A stretch of 64,000 nt of DNA. Origin: Tubulanus polymorphus (lineage: Eukaryota; Nemertea; Palaeonemertea; Tubulaniformes; Tubulanidae). Below, piece by piece: positions 12,501 through 24,649 of the stretch. The translations under genes were made by a program, and so were the position numbers. Positions within the stretch are counted from its first letter, which is position 1. Every line of letters starts with the position of its first letter. The notes under the pieces are model-generated. The model saw nothing but the letters and a program-made list of their open reading frames with translations. It made no database searches and was not told the DNA's origin. The DNA is taken from NCBI RefSeq assembly GCF_964204645.1, contig NC_134034.1, positions 12,901,962 to 12,965,961 of the forward strand. The letters run 5' to 3'.

Positions 12501-15500
12501 ACATCACACACAGTCGCCGTGCTTCATGTTGACTCCAGTCAGTCAGCGATGGACTGATCATTCTGTATACCTATTGCTGACTCATGTGACATGGTATGAG
12601 ATTTTCTGATTAGATTTTCGAATTAAACCGTCGTCATTATCTGGTATTATATTATCGGCGGTCGTTAATAAGCAGCGCCGGAGCTGCGCAGACGATCCCG
12701 GTATTAAACGATCGATTTGGATGTCGCGTCTTGACGCCAGTCTCCGTGTTACCTGGCGCCATTCACATGACGTCACAAACGTGATACAAACCGTCACGCA
12801 TCGATTCAATGGATTAAAGTATCATTAGCTAGTGGAAGGGGGGGGGTGAGGGAGTTGGTCGATACCTGAGTTATACTCGATCCCATCTCCTTGAGGCTGG
12901 CCACCCTTCCTATCTAGGGCTCCAGCTGTAGACCACCCCTTTATTATCCGGGCCTCGAGGATTAAAAACCGGGGCCCAGGCAGTATCTGACAAGTTAGTT
13001 AAAATATCCGGCGGATAAATAAAACAACGAACTTTTAATTGTCGCTATGTTGACAACCAACTTTTGAGCAACTGCAGCGCCCCCTGATAAGATAAAAATC
13101 GGATTTTGCTCCTCAACAATGAAAGATTTATCACCACAGCAACTAAACAATCCCTACCGCCAACCGGAAGTAGGGAATTAGTAAATTGTTTGTGACAATA
13201 TAAGCGACATGAATGCGCACGCAGTGATGATAATGATTTATTTAGAATCACGTGATTATTGATGATGCTGGTTTATCATTATTATATCGCTGATAAATTG
13301 ATAATCAGCGGTGATCAGGAGCGTGCGGACTGAGTGTCGCCTGCAGGCTGTCTTACCGGACTCTCCGCCGCCGCCGCCGCCTGCTCGCTGTCGCCGGTAA
13401 ATCTAGTCTCGTGTGTAATCAATAATGATAGCAAACTGTCAGTCAGTTAGTCAGTTAGCCAATTTAGTCATTTATATCAATGACGCCTATAATCATAAAA
13501 CTAATGATATAATAAACATATACAATCAACTGCCAGAGACATAGAGCGGGAGAGAGAGAGAGAGACACGGAGAGGTAGGGTCAAGAAGAGAGAGTAGAGG
13601 GAGAGAGAGAGAGTGGGAAAGAGTGGAGATTCGGCAAGAAAGGAGATGGAGAGTGGGAGACAGAGACATGGACAGATAGCAAGATAAAAACCCACTATAT
13701 ACACTCAGATTAAAACGTTTAAAATCAAGAATTTATTCAATCAAAAAAATAAAAAGACGACGTTTTGAATTGAATAAATTCTTCTTGTTTCTAAAACGCT
13801 TAGATCTGTATATGTTGTTTTCTATGTTTCAGTATGCGAACTAATCGAACGACGGGGACAGGGGGAGTTTTTATTAAGTCAATTTTCTCTGTCAAACTAA
13901 CGCTGAGCTGTAGTTTACAGTAACATACTTATATACCTTTTAAACCTGATAAACCTGATCACGTGGGGTCTACAAGGCTGAAGGATAAGCCAATCAGTAT
14001 GCGTCTTCCTGTATAATTGTTCTTCCCATTCACCACTCCCATAAACATATTCATATATTTTCTTGATGTTTATTCCTGGGTATACCGTTCCCCTCAGGGG
14101 CAGCCATTTTGGCTTCCAGTATATCCAGCCATATATATTGTACAAATATTGTTGAAATAATGATTCCTTGTTGTAGATGTGGCAAATAGATATATTCTAT
14201 TCTATTATGTACACTAAGATGTAGGGTGGAGAACTTTTTCGTCATTTTGACGTTAGTTTTGTGCGGGTCATATTTCATAAGGACTGCGGGTATTTATCAG
14301 TAAAATCAAACGGACAAAGGGCAGACAGACAGACAGATAGACAGACAGACAGACGTTTCATTCCGCCGCTATATTTTTAGATATATTTCAATATAGATCG
14401 GATTAACAGATACGAAACCTGTTTATTGTGATTAATACCGGGACCATTATCCGTAATCGTGCTATTTTACGGTTAAGAGGCGACCGTACGGCTCCGAGAT
14501 GTCTCCACAATCAGAGATAGGCATCGCTTCACTATTGTCCTCATCCAACGCGATCAAATCCCGATCAAATTACACGAGAAAATGTGGCGCCAGTTAACGA
14601 TTCTAATCCCGACACGAATATAGCTCGGTATTCGGGAACCGTCAACGGAGTCACGAAATATGCGAGTTCAATGAAAATTGACTCGAATCGAAAATTGTGA
14701 AGTAATTTTCCGAACAATTTTCAACAATTTCTGCCCGGAAACTAACAATTTGTAATCGTAGCATGATAAAAATCTAACACGAATCCATTGTCATCCATTG
14801 TTGCATTTTTTAACACTTTCCTACCTCGTCAAAACTACTAGGAGGTATCTGCTCCTCGTCCGACGACCTCCCTCTACTAAACCTCCACACGGCTCCTCGA
14901 TGTCTGCACCGATATGTTCGCGTGATTACTAAACATTTGTCATTTTTATGCACAGATGTTTCGCTCTCGTTCGCGCTGAGTTCGAATCGTGTGTGTGTGA
15001 CTACCATATTGAATCCGACATATATACATAAACCCTACAGGACCCGGTTCCACGGTTTGAGTTTGGATTTGACTCTGAGTTAAACGCTGAAAATGAACTG
15101 GTTCTAACTCAAAGAGTTGACTCTTACTGACAACACTGTGGAACTGGGTCCAGGGGCTGGTTGCATAGTCAGCCTAGGCTTAGATTTAAGACCAGTCTGA
15201 GACCAACTTAGTTCTATAGCCGATCTAACAACTTAAGACCAGTCTTTAAGATTTAAGGCCACTTTTGGACTTAAGTCACGACGGTGCAACTGGCCCCAGG
15301 AGTCTTACACCGATCGTGGTCAGTCAGAGAACTGGGAGCTTGATAGACCCAACTTTCTTCTAATTAGGATCATCTCTTTCTACCCTCAGAATTCATAGAG
15401 AAGCTGAACACTTCATTGCGACCTTGCTAGCTCTGACCCCATGGAAGGTAGAACCTCTTCTCTCTCACATGATACCCGGCCCACCCTTCTACCCCAATAA

Positions 15501-15921
15501 CAGGGAGGCTCGCCACTTCCCCGTCCAAACTTCCCTCTGATTGTTGTGACCACCGTGTACCCTCCAGTTGGGTCTACCCCATACACGGATCAGAGAGGCT
15601 CCAGCTTATCTGGACAAGGCCCAACTTCCTCGTGATTGGGGTATCTAACCCCTACATTTGGGTCTACCTCGAAGACAGATCAGGGATGCTCCAACTTCTC
15701 TGGGCAAGGCCTAACTTACTTCTGATTGGGCGACCTTCCGTGTAGTCTCCAGTTGGGTCGGCCCATACACATGCTTCAAATTCTCTGGGGCAAGTCCCAA
15801 CTACGTTCTGATTAGGGTGACTAACCCAACCGACCGTGTACCTCTATCTAGCTCAGGTGGAGTGGTCTGACTCCCACAGAAGTAAGCAAGGATCGAGATT
15901 CCTATTCGCTCAAGTTTCTCT

Positions 15922-15962
<41 letters not shown>

Positions 15963-18900
15963 CCTGGGGTAATTAACCCTAGCATTTAAACATGCGGTAC
16001 ACACATACTGATGAAGTTATCTTCGAACGTATTTCCAACAGACTACACCACGTGTTAGTTTACAACCAGAGCAGAGGAGGATGGAGATGAGACGATGATG
16101 GATGCATTGTAGTATCCGCAGCATCCGTTTCATCTTTATATTCTCTGTCAGTTAAACATTCGTTACATCAACTAACGATGTTTATAACGATTAGATTTGA
16201 GTCTCGGGGGGAAGCGATCGCTTGTTACATTGTCAACTCGATACCTTATCAGTCAGTCCCCTGGAGGCTCTCGGCGTACTGCACCCTACCTGTCAGTCCC
16301 CTGGAGGCTCTCGGCGTACTGCACCCTACCTGTCAGTCCCCTGGAGGCTCTCGGGGTACTGCGCCCTACCTGTCAGTCCCCTGGGGTACTGCACCCTACC
16401 GGCCAGTCCCCTGGAGGCCCTGGGGGTACTGCGCCCTACCTGTCAGTCCCCTGGAGGCCCTGGGGGGTACTGCGCCCTACCTGTCAGTCCCCTTGAGGCC
16501 CCGGGGACACTGCACCCTATCAGTCAGCCCTTGGAATCCCTGTAGTACTATTCGCAACGAGTCAGTACCCTAGAGGCTCTGGGGGTACGGTACCCTCAGA
16601 CAGTGGTGCCGACCCAGTGACTTCCCCCTATTACGTAAAGGTACTTCCGGTGTTTGTTCGGCTTTGTGAAAAGGTATTTTTGACCCCGATTTTAATATAA
16701 TATGTAGTTATATTTACCGACAGACATTAAGACCCTCTTGACACGAATACATCGGCACCAAACCCAACAACAGTAAGGCTTACTACATGCATATATATAG
16801 CAACATAAGAGTATACCGGCCGGGATTAGAATCCACTTAAAGCCTATTAACAATTAGTTAACTTCCAGAAAACTTCACCTCACTCTCACAGTATCAATTT
16901 CAGTAATAAGTCTTAAATTTGGAGTAATTCGCTAAGGGTTGGTTCGATCGGGTCTGGAGGTATTCTTACTGGTGTTGGGCCGGTAGGTTTGTAGAGATTC
17001 TCGCTAGGGGTTGGGCCGGTCAGGTCTGGGGTGATTCTCGCTCGGGGTTGGGTCGGTCAGGTCTGGGGTGATTCTCGCTCGGGGTTGGGCCGGTCAGGTC
17101 TGGGGTGATTCTCGCTAGGGGTTGGGCCGGTCAGGTCTGGGGTGATTCTCGCTCGGGGTTGGGCCGGTAGGTTTGTAGAGATTCTCGCTAGGGGTTGGGT
17201 CGGTCAGGTCTGGGGTGATTCTCGCTCGGGGTTGGGCCGGTCAGGTCTGGGGTGATTCTCGCTAGGGGTTGGGCCGGTCAGGTCTGGGGTGATTCTCGCT
17301 CGGGGTTGGGTCGGTGTACAGAATCTATATCAGGCCTTTTTGTATAATAACCAACCAGAATTTGCTCTCAGCGCGAAGAGCTCGGTTACAGAATCAAGTG
17401 TCTTGTTATTGATTCAGCACCGTATGAAGTGTTCTTCTCTGAACTCGACTGAGCACAAAAACCCTTCAAAACATCTTCTCCAAAACGCGCTCGGATCCGT
17501 TCCCATTGTACGGCATTAGGCCTAAATAGTTATTGTACACGGACGAAGCTCGTATTGTGTCGATCCGGGTGTAATTTGTTATTCAAGGGGGCATTTTCTA
17601 AAACTCTTATGTCAGCCTACACTGTTAACAACCCTCTTAACTTCTTGTAAACCTCACAATAAGATATGTTTTATCCAAACACGACCGCGACGAGAATTAA
17701 ATGATTTTCTCCTTTTTTTGTGTGTTGGCGTATATTTGAGAACCCGAGATTTAGCGACTTAGCGCATGTATATTTCACGAGAAATCCGCATTGTAATATC
17801 TGGCCGTGGGTTTTATATAAAACGAGTATTTAATGGGCGCCAGACAAGAAGTTAAATACTCGAAGTCTTCAAGTAATGTGGGTATAATAGGTTTGTAAAC
17901 ATAAGAGCTGTCTAAACCTCTTGACTGCGTGAATAGTCAAAGAGACCAACCCCCTTACACACAATCAGTCTCTTTCTCTCTATACATGCCAAATATACAA
18001 ACAGTTTTCTGCGCTCCCCGGAATATTGACTTAGCAAAATAGTAAAAATCAATCTAGAATTCATTTGGATGCGTTTTGACGAGGAAATTTCTAGAAAAAA
18101 ACCTATAAAAGATCCTTACTTTACTTTTCGACTTAGAATTTTTTGGTGATTTCATTGGGAATTGTGCTAGGTAACTTATTTTCAAATGTTGTATACAATT
18201 TGTATATAAAACAAATTCATTTGATTCAATTTCGATTGTAATTTCTCTGAAAGTCTTAGATTTACGAGGGGGCAGTAACTGTTCGTATAGTGCCCCTGCT
18301 TGGTCATAGATAGTTTTAAGGCATAGGACCCCTATTTTTGGCAGCTGACTTACATTTGTTTTGGTACCCATGCCATGTACACAAGCAGTGAGGACTGGTA
18401 CTCAATGGGTACAGCTTTCTACATCACTTCCCTGATTGCACAAACCATTTTAATGTCAATGTTTTTGTTTTTGAAATAGAGTTATATACAAGACGTAAAG
18501 AGAGGAGAGAGGAGAGAGGAGAGAGGAGAGAGGAGAGAGGAGAGAGGAGAGAGGAGAGAGGAGAGAGGAGAGAGGAGAGGAGAGAGGAGAGAGGAGGGAG
18601 GAGGGAGGAGGGAGGAGGGAGGAGGGAGGAGGGAGGAGGGAGGAGGGAGGAGAGAGGAGAGAGGAGAGAGGAGAGAGGAGAGAGGAGAGAGGAGAGAGGA
18701 GAGAGGAGAGAGGAGAGAGGAGAGAGGAGAGAGGAGAGAGGAGAGAGGAGAGAGGAGAGAGGAGAGAGGAGAGAGGAGAGAGGAGAGAGGAGAGAGGAGA
18801 GAGGAGAGGGAGAGTAGTAGTGATGAGAGGGAGAGGGAGAGGGAGAGAGGGAGAGAGAGAGGGAGATATAGAGAGGGAGATATAGAGAGGGAGAGGGAGA

Positions 18901-19521
18901 GGGAGAGGGAGAGGGAGAGGGAAAGAGGGAACGAGAGAGAGTGAAAGAGAGAAGGAGTAAGAGAGAGAGGAGAGAGGGAGAGAGAAGGAGAAAGAGAGAG
19001 AGGAGAGAGAAGGAGAAAGAGAGAGAGGAGAGAGGGAGAGAGGAGAGAGGGAGAGAGAAAGAGCAAGAGAGAGAGGAGAGAGGAGAGGGAGAGTAGTAGT
19101 GATGAGAGGGAGAGGGAGAGGGAGAGAGGGAGAGAGAGAGGGAGATATAGAGAGGGAGATATAGAGAGGGAGAGGGAGAGGGAGAGGGAGAGGGAAAGAG
19201 GGAACGAAAGAGAGAGAGAGTGAAAGAGAGAGGGAGAGAGAAGGAGTAAGAGAGAGAGGAGAGAGGGAGAGAGAAGGAGAAAGAGAGAGGGGAGGGAGGG
19301 AGAGAGAAGATAAAGTGGTTGAATTCCACACCTGCAGTGTAGTATATAACCAACATGTTGTCCAGTTCTTCCCCCGCCCCGGTAATCTATCAGTAATCAG
19401 TATAATACATCGGCTCTGGATTAACTTTACACTTACCTTGCACATGATCAGTTTCCATCAGTAACAGTATAACTCCGTAAATACACATTAAAATCGTATT
19501 GTAGCGCGATAATGACGTCAT
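6511..19521 (-). CDS. BAMBI-like TGF-beta pseudoreceptor (diverged paralogue), 4 exons
   Basis: Minus-strand exons 19521-19437, 7727-7661, 7493-7285 and 7016-6511 join in phases 1, 2 and 1 to give 288 residues. Exon 1 supplies a signal peptide (hydrophobic ILMCIYGVILLLM) ending GTAAGT; the next exon opens with GDVNCVC, the CxC start of a BAMBI ectodomain, followed by RYMCYAQ, RGCIDD, LLC and LHCCKDDWCNQ. One membrane segment (PIYIGIPIAGACILLASVIF) precedes a tail of roughly 100 residues with no kinase domain. BAMBI proteins are decoy type I receptors that dampen BMP/activin signalling; that role is inferred here. Compared with the BAMBI gene at 24650, it has one extra intron in the ectodomain, lacks one cysteine and gains another. 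Exon 1 is 11.7 kb away; it fits by phase, length and signal peptide but lacks transcript proof. Confidence 0.82.
8862..9668. mobile_element. TTAA-flanked non-autonomous element, ~800 bp
   Basis: Left end TTAAAGGCCGAGGAG (8862-8876, one extra T at the edge) is mirrored by CTCCTCGGCCTTTAA ending at 9668, both with TTAA at the boundary. The interior has no ORF of note. A third element in this window that sits between TTAA sites. Confidence 0.65.
11099..11168 (-). mobile_element. tRNA-derived SINE head
   Basis: On the minus strand a box A like TGGTCTAGTGGTTAGCACG and a box B like GGGTTCGAGTCCCG are spaced as in a tRNA, but the acceptor stem does not pair well and the sequence runs on into a T-rich body toward 11000. 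This fits a SINE rather than a working tRNA gene. Related copies at 32377-32442 and 32585-32650. Confidence 0.65.
13681..13815. mobile_element. Fold-back element, internally deleted
   Basis: AAGATAAAAACCCACTATAT at the left, AAGAATTTATTCAAT and its inverse GAATTGAATAAATTCTT in the middle. It matches the outer arms of the larger fold-back element at 63759-64000. Confidence 0.6.
15038..15154. mobile_element. Short inverted-repeat element, CAGGACCCGGTTCCAC family
   Basis: Left end CAGGACCCGGTTCCACGG, right end GTGGAACTGGGTCCAGG. The right-end block GTGGAACTGGGTCC recurs as tandem arrays at 34600-34735 and 62490-62850. Confidence 0.55.
15151..15299. mobile_element. Short inverted-repeat element, CAGGGGCTGGTTGCATAGTC family
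   Basis: Left end CAGGGGCTGGTTGCATAGTC, right end GTGCAACTGGCCCCAGG, with repeated TTTAAGACCAGTCT blocks inside. Another copy lies at 35392-35533; its interior unit is expanded into arrays at 58590-58900 and 61705-62045. The CAGGGGC terminus resembles hAT elements, but I see no clear target duplication. Confidence 0.55.
16250..16540 (+). repeat. Minisatellite, ~39 bp unit
   Basis: About seven direct units containing CAGTCCCCTGGAGGC and TACTGC(A/G)CCCTACC. Open in several frames, which is a side effect of the repeat. Confidence 0.85.
16925..17320 (+). repeat. Minisatellite, ~37 bp unit
   Basis: About ten direct units built from GGGGTTGGGCCGGTCAGG and TCTGGGGTGATTCTCGCT; one higher-order variant unit (GGTAGGTTTGTAGAGATTC) appears twice. 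Confidence 0.85.
18499..19312. repeat. ~0.8 kb uninterrupted-looking polypurine tract
   Basis: Almost pure A/G on the plus strand: GAGAGGA repeats (18499-18815), then GGGAGA-rich blocks. A segment containing GTAGTAGTGATGAGAGG and GATATAGAGAGGGAGATATA occurs twice (from about 18813 and 19094), showing block duplication. It lies about 125 bp inside intron 1 of the BAMBI-like gene, directly after exon 1 in the direction of transcription. Confidence 0.9.
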
Positions 19522-22500
19522 TATTGTTTCTGCGACGCTCAAACGGCTGCTAATGTCGTAAATTCACGAATTGTTTGTAACATTTTCGTTGTTGTTTGTA
19601 TCAGTTTTCGAACTGATGCGATATCGACGTCCATCGCACCGTGAACGCTAACACTAACTCTCTCTCTCTCTACCCTCTCTCTCTCTCCGCCTGCCTGGTG
19701 GTGCTGGTGGCACAACCAGTATAATATAGCGTATTCCTAAGTCGATTAAGTTACTGATAAGTTTTTCTAATCGCTGATTGGCCAGTCCGTTCGCTAGCTC
19801 TTTTAGAGCGATCCCTTTGTAAAAACGGGTTCTCCCTCCCTCTCTCCCTCTCTTTCTCCCTCTCTTTCGCCGAAGGTAGTAATTACCTATAGTTCTCTTC
19901 ATTCACGCAGACGACAGGCTTTTAAAGAATAGTTCCTCTCTCTCTCTAAAACCAGTCGCGGGTCGCGGTCATAAACGGCTCAGGCAAACGTAAAATTGGT
20001 TTACTTTTCTGTACAGCGAGAACGCGGTTTTGCATAGAGAGTATTTTTTTTAAAAATAAAATCGTCTACAATAGTCACAAGTGGCGTTTTACATCATATC
20101 AATGCTATAAGAGTTTTCTATAACGGTTCTGGTTCTATGTTCTATGAGTGAATATGGTTCAATATTATCTACATGTAAATATACGTAACTCTAGTTAAAA
20201 ATAAACCGATTGAAAACCGGGAGATATTCTAATGATAATGATGATAATGATATCGATAATACTGATGATAATAGCAATGATGATAATTATTAAAGTGTAT
20301 TTGCTTAAATAGCGCGACCATACGAAAACATTATCATTTCACTTTACATAAGCCTAAAGTATTTAAGTTGACATTAGCAGGGTAAAACAATTAAGACCTG
20401 TAAAATGTTTTGAAATAAAAGGTTTTTAAACATGATTTAAAAGATGAATATTGTTTGCTCGATTAGTGCAACTGTATAAAAACATAATTGTTCTTTTGCA
20501 TTAGACTCAAACATTTAAACAGAGTAAAACAATTTAGTGAACAATTCTTTTTGAAATAAAAGATTATTTATTTATTCTCAGTGCTGTTTAGATTTTCTAT
20601 ATTTTCGAAATAGAATTTCATTTTAGTTTTTTTTTTCTAGCTAGATTATTTTAAGCCGATACGATCGTACACGTATAGGCCGGCCTTAGACGACTTTTTC
20701 TTAAGCTTCAGTAACTCGGCGAATCGGCAAAACTTTGCGAAACAAAGAACATTTCTACCGTTATTAAACCTGATATTGGCTGGTAAAACTTCCTGCAGAC
20801 GATCTCTACAAGTTTGGCCGCTTTGAACTACCCTAAAGTACACGAATAGCTAAAGTCACACGAATAAATTTAATTCTTGGCCTGAAAAGATTTCATAAAT
20901 AATTACCTAGTTGTCATGACGACTGATAGTATATTATTGTGCGAGGGGACAGTAGTGTTGGGTTTCCCTAATTTGCGGGAGCTGGAATCAAACAGACAGC
21001 CAGTCGCCAGTCAGGGGTAATTCGAGCCGAGATCATAGTCAGATACCGGAGCTTATTATTATCGATTTTGTGCGGATTACGGTTTAGGAGTTTTTTGATC
21101 TGACGATTCAAAAAGGGAATTTGTTTAGATGGAATCGGATAGAGGAGATTCTCAAATAGATAAACAACTCGCTCAGTGGAACTTTAAAAATCTCTCTAGT
21201 CTCTCAGACCCTGTCTCATGGACCCTGTCTCTTTCCAGACCCTGGCCTCCCCTCGCTGAGCCATACCCCTCTAGCTGCCTACCCTCTTCCGCAGTTCTGG
21301 GCCCAGTTCCGCAGTTCTGAACTCGGTTACACAGTTCCGCACTCGGTTCCACAGTTCCGGATCTAGTTCCGGACCTAGTTCCTTTCGAATCAAAACTCAA
21401 ACGACCCCCTCTCTCGTTTTAATAGGATATTCGGCGAAATTGTTCAATCTTTTTCCAGCAGGTCTCCGCTGCCGGCTGGAAGCCGCCACTAAAAACCTCA
21501 TATAGATCATTTACGTGATAAGCACAATGAGATAAAATGCTCGAGAAAATTGGATTTTGTCGAACCAGATATCCGGTAATTATATATCTAATCGAATAAT
21601 TTCTCATCTCAGAAATTCACGGCGTCAACTTCTGATCCAATCTCTGTACTGGTTCCGCGGTCTATCGCTACTCGGCGCCACCGTACGGTGGGTACGGCCG
21701 CGGGTAGCGAGTGAACTTTTAGTTCACTACGCGCTTTTAAGATGTCGCTGAGAGTTAGTACGTTGGAATGTTGGAATACTATTGTTCAAAAAAATATATA
21801 GAAAGACAAAACGCTATAAAAATGTACAAACTCATAAATAATGATAGGTCGTCAAACAGAATTAAGCAACATTCATTTTGAGATCGTTTCAAAGTAAAAC
21901 CGATGTAAATGTATTAAAACTGTGCTAAACTAACCGTAGGTTTATATATATATGTTGTTATTTTTGTATGACGAATTTTTTTCTGTTATACAAATTATAA
22001 TCTGTATCCTCGATGTACCGCGTGGTAAAATGTGGTTCCAGTTGTTATACAAGTTACAATTGATTTTATTTTGACCCCCGGGTCAGTCAGTCAGTCAGGA
22101 CGTGGTCGTTCGATTACCCACAATTTGAATTACAGGCGCCATATAAGGGAATACGGGTGAGTGGGCGTGGTTAGTGTATACAGTCTGTACTCATAACAAT
22201 ATCAATTAATCCTATGAATAGACGAGCACTAAATCCAGACTTAATCCGCTACTAATCGACGTTAATCAGATTAGTCTTGTACTCATAACAATTAATACTA
22301 CTCCTAGTGTAATTATTACACAATACTGGCTCCGGGATGCGCGCGCATGCGTGGCACGTACAGACGTTGATTAATTACTTGTAATTATCATGTCGTCTGC
22401 CGATTAGTGAATGGCGACAGAAAGAGGCGCCATTTTAAAAGTAATTTCCCTCCCAACAAAATCATTAGACAGAATGATTAGAAAGCGAGACTGGGGCGAG

Positions 22501-22819
22501 AGAGTCGTGTCTAGTCGGAATTCTGTGTCAACCAGGGAGGTTTCATTCCCCCACCTCCCTGGTCACCCAACCTCCCACCTCCCTGGTCACCCAACCTCCC
22601 ACCTCCCTGTCACAAAAAGCAATACGTTACAACAAATTTGATTTAGGCGTCACTGATATAAACGCAGGGTCTATCTCGAATCAGCCTGGTCACTGTGAAA
22701 CCGGTGCCCTGTCCTTCGCCGTCGTGTTGGACAGAATGAGCAGAACACGAGGGATCTCTATAGTTCCGGATCAGTCCTATCTGTCTAGGTCAGAGACCGG
22801 GGGTCTGTCCACAGAGCCC

Positions 22820-23165
22820 CAGTTCTGTCTGTCTGTCTGTCTGTCCCCAGAGCCCCAGATCTGTCTGTCTGTCTGTCTGTCCACAGAGCCCCAGATCTGT
22901 CTGTCTGTCCACAGAGCCCAGATCTGTCTGTCTGTCCACAGAGCCCAGATCTGTCTGTCTGTCTGTCCACAGAGCCCCAGATCTGTCTGTCTGTCTGTCC
23001 ACAGAGCCCCAGATCTGTCTGTCTGTCCACAGAGCCCCAGATCTGTCTGCCTGTCTGTCCACAGAGCCCCAGATCTGTCTGTCTGTCCACAGAGCCCCAG
23101 ATCTGTCTGTCTGTCCACAGAGCCCCAGATCTGTCTATCTGTCCACAGAGCCCTAGATCTGTCTA
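22820..23165 (+). repeat. Minisatellite with CTGT runs, ~31 bp unit
   Basis: Roughly ten units of a (CTGT)n stretch of variable length followed by CCACAGAGCCCCAGAT. Unit length changes by 4 bp steps, a sign of slippage within the CTGT part. Confidence 0.85.
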
Positions 23166-24429
23166 AGCCAGAGACTGACTGGGGTCTCAACTGTGTAATT
23201 AGCGAACAAGATGAGTTCGGCTTCGTTTTACAATAAAAACCGACGCCAAAGAAACACGTGATCCCGTCATCTTGTGTAGAAACCGATAATTATAGATAAT
23301 TCCCTACTATATCGTTTGGCGGTTGTTCGCGAAGGTTATAATTTCGCTCTGACAGACGACACACTGTCGTTCAATATAACGCGGCACCGCGAGACTTCTT
23401 CAAAACTAATCATTATTTCTACATTCACGTGAAACGATGCGTACTCGATTCGCTGATAAAGAACCGGCTCTAAAACCGGGACCCGATGCCTTCCAGCTAC
23501 ACACCTAACAATAGGCGCCGAGCTCGATAACGACCTAAATTCCGGGGCGAGCTTCTGACACGCTGGGCCCAGGACAATATAAACTTGGTCGGATTCCGTC
23601 TGAGTTGTTAGACTTTCGAGACATCGCCAACACTCGTTCGCTATACCCGATCCCAGTCAGATCTATCAACCCGAATATACACACACGCACTGAACTTGTC
23701 TTAGCTTTTTTGACGATTTTTCGGTGAATTTTGCGAGTTTAAGTTTCCTGAAGTTTAGTCTGATGATATTTACTGAGATGATTAGTACTGGCGACACCTG
23801 TCTGTCTGTCTGTCTGCTCGTGACGTCAGTCACATGTTTAATACAGATGTGATAATGTTCCCCGGATTATCGACGGATTATCGCGTGTGGATTATAACGG
23901 ATTAACAGCGCGCATCATTAATCCCGCCGGATTTATTATTAGTTCACAGTTTTACAGCGTTCCTGTGTCGACTGTTTAGATAGGTTCGGATTCTATGTGG
24001 AATCTATTTGGAGAAAGAGAGATTCAGATTTCGACGCCATTAAAACTGCGATTTAATTTAACGAAAAATTAATTTTCGATAACAACAATTCGTTTGAGGA
24101 GATTGTGAGAATTTAGAACGCAGATTGATGATACCCTGTCCAGTTGGTGTATCGGGATACTCACTCATAGAAGGACTCCGCGGTATCGGACATTGTATCA
24201 ACAGTTTGATATTGTTTGTACCGCTACGGTTTCGATATCTCTGTTTCTATTGTGTGCAAAATCTACAAAGCCTCTGGATAGACACATCCCTCTCTCAATA
24301 GACGGGTGTTTGGTGCTGTTTGTACTGGAGTCGCCGCCGCCGCCGCCGCCGCGACTGAAAGGCTACAACAACACTAAACCTTTACAGTGACAGACTGCGA
24401 TAAGGCTATTCATTGCAGGTCGTCAGATT

Positions 24430-24440
24430 GGCGCCAGTCT
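24430..24440 (+). promoter_or_regulatory. Possible SMAD site upstream of BAMBI
   Basis: GGCGCC (24430-24435) then A then GTCT (24437-24440), about 100 bp before the TATA box. GGCGCC and GTCT are the two halves of BMP-SMAD elements, and vertebrate BAMBI is itself BMP-induced; the usual spacing is five bases, here one, so this is suggestive only. Confidence 0.3.
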
Positions 24441-24541
24441 GTTGGAGCTCCGCCCACTTCTCTCTCAGGCGCTAGCACACACACACACAATCTCTCATAC
24501 TGCCGTACTCAGTACTAAACAATACGCTATAATCGTGCGGC

Positions 24542-24548
24542 TATAAAA
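24542..24548 (+). promoter_or_regulatory. TATA box of BAMBI
   Basis: TATAAAA 108 bp before the start codon at 24650, implying a transcription start near 24572. Confidence 0.6.
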
Positions 24549-24649
24549 CCCGTGTTATACAGAACGGGTCTCATCAGGATTCATTAGTATCCACATCCAC
24601 CTCGGACTATCCACACACATCCACTCGGACATGTACTAGAAAGACGACG

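Larger units (their letters stand above)
7728..19436 (-). other. 11.7 kb first intron of the BAMBI-like gene
   Basis: Donor at 19436 (GTAAGT, minus strand) and acceptor CTAG at 7728. It is filled with repeats listed separately, plus short GA/CT runs (about 13550-13640, 15928-15960), GCC/GGC runs (12228-12242, 13365-13381), G runs (10430-10446, 12837-12847), a CAGA/GACA run (14320-14355) and TCTTATCTTATCTTATCTTA at 12382-12401. I see no further exon, though a 5'UTR or unrelated nested gene cannot be excluded. Confidence 0.6.
19522..24541. other. Intergenic region between the two divergent BAMBI-type genes
   Basis: Holds CT/GA runs just upstream of the minus-strand start (19655-19690, 19830-19870), several GGCGCC motifs (21674, 22136, 22426, 23515, 24430), the minisatellite at 22820-23165 and a short CTCCCTGGTCACCCAACCTC duplication near 22553-22605. 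Promoters of both genes should lie here; only the BAMBI TATA box is evident. Confidence 0.55.

Noticed and set aside
16178-16573. Repeat ORFs over the 39 bp minisatellite
   Set aside because: Three overlapping frames are all open, which marks a repeat and not a gene.
18424-19445. Long Ser/Leu/Pro-rich open frames on the minus strand
   Set aside because: They are the translation of a polypyrimidine repeat, open in all three frames, with no domain.
22724-23236. Open frames over the CTGT minisatellite on both strands
   Set aside because: Repeat-driven; openness follows unit composition, and no splice or start context supports them.
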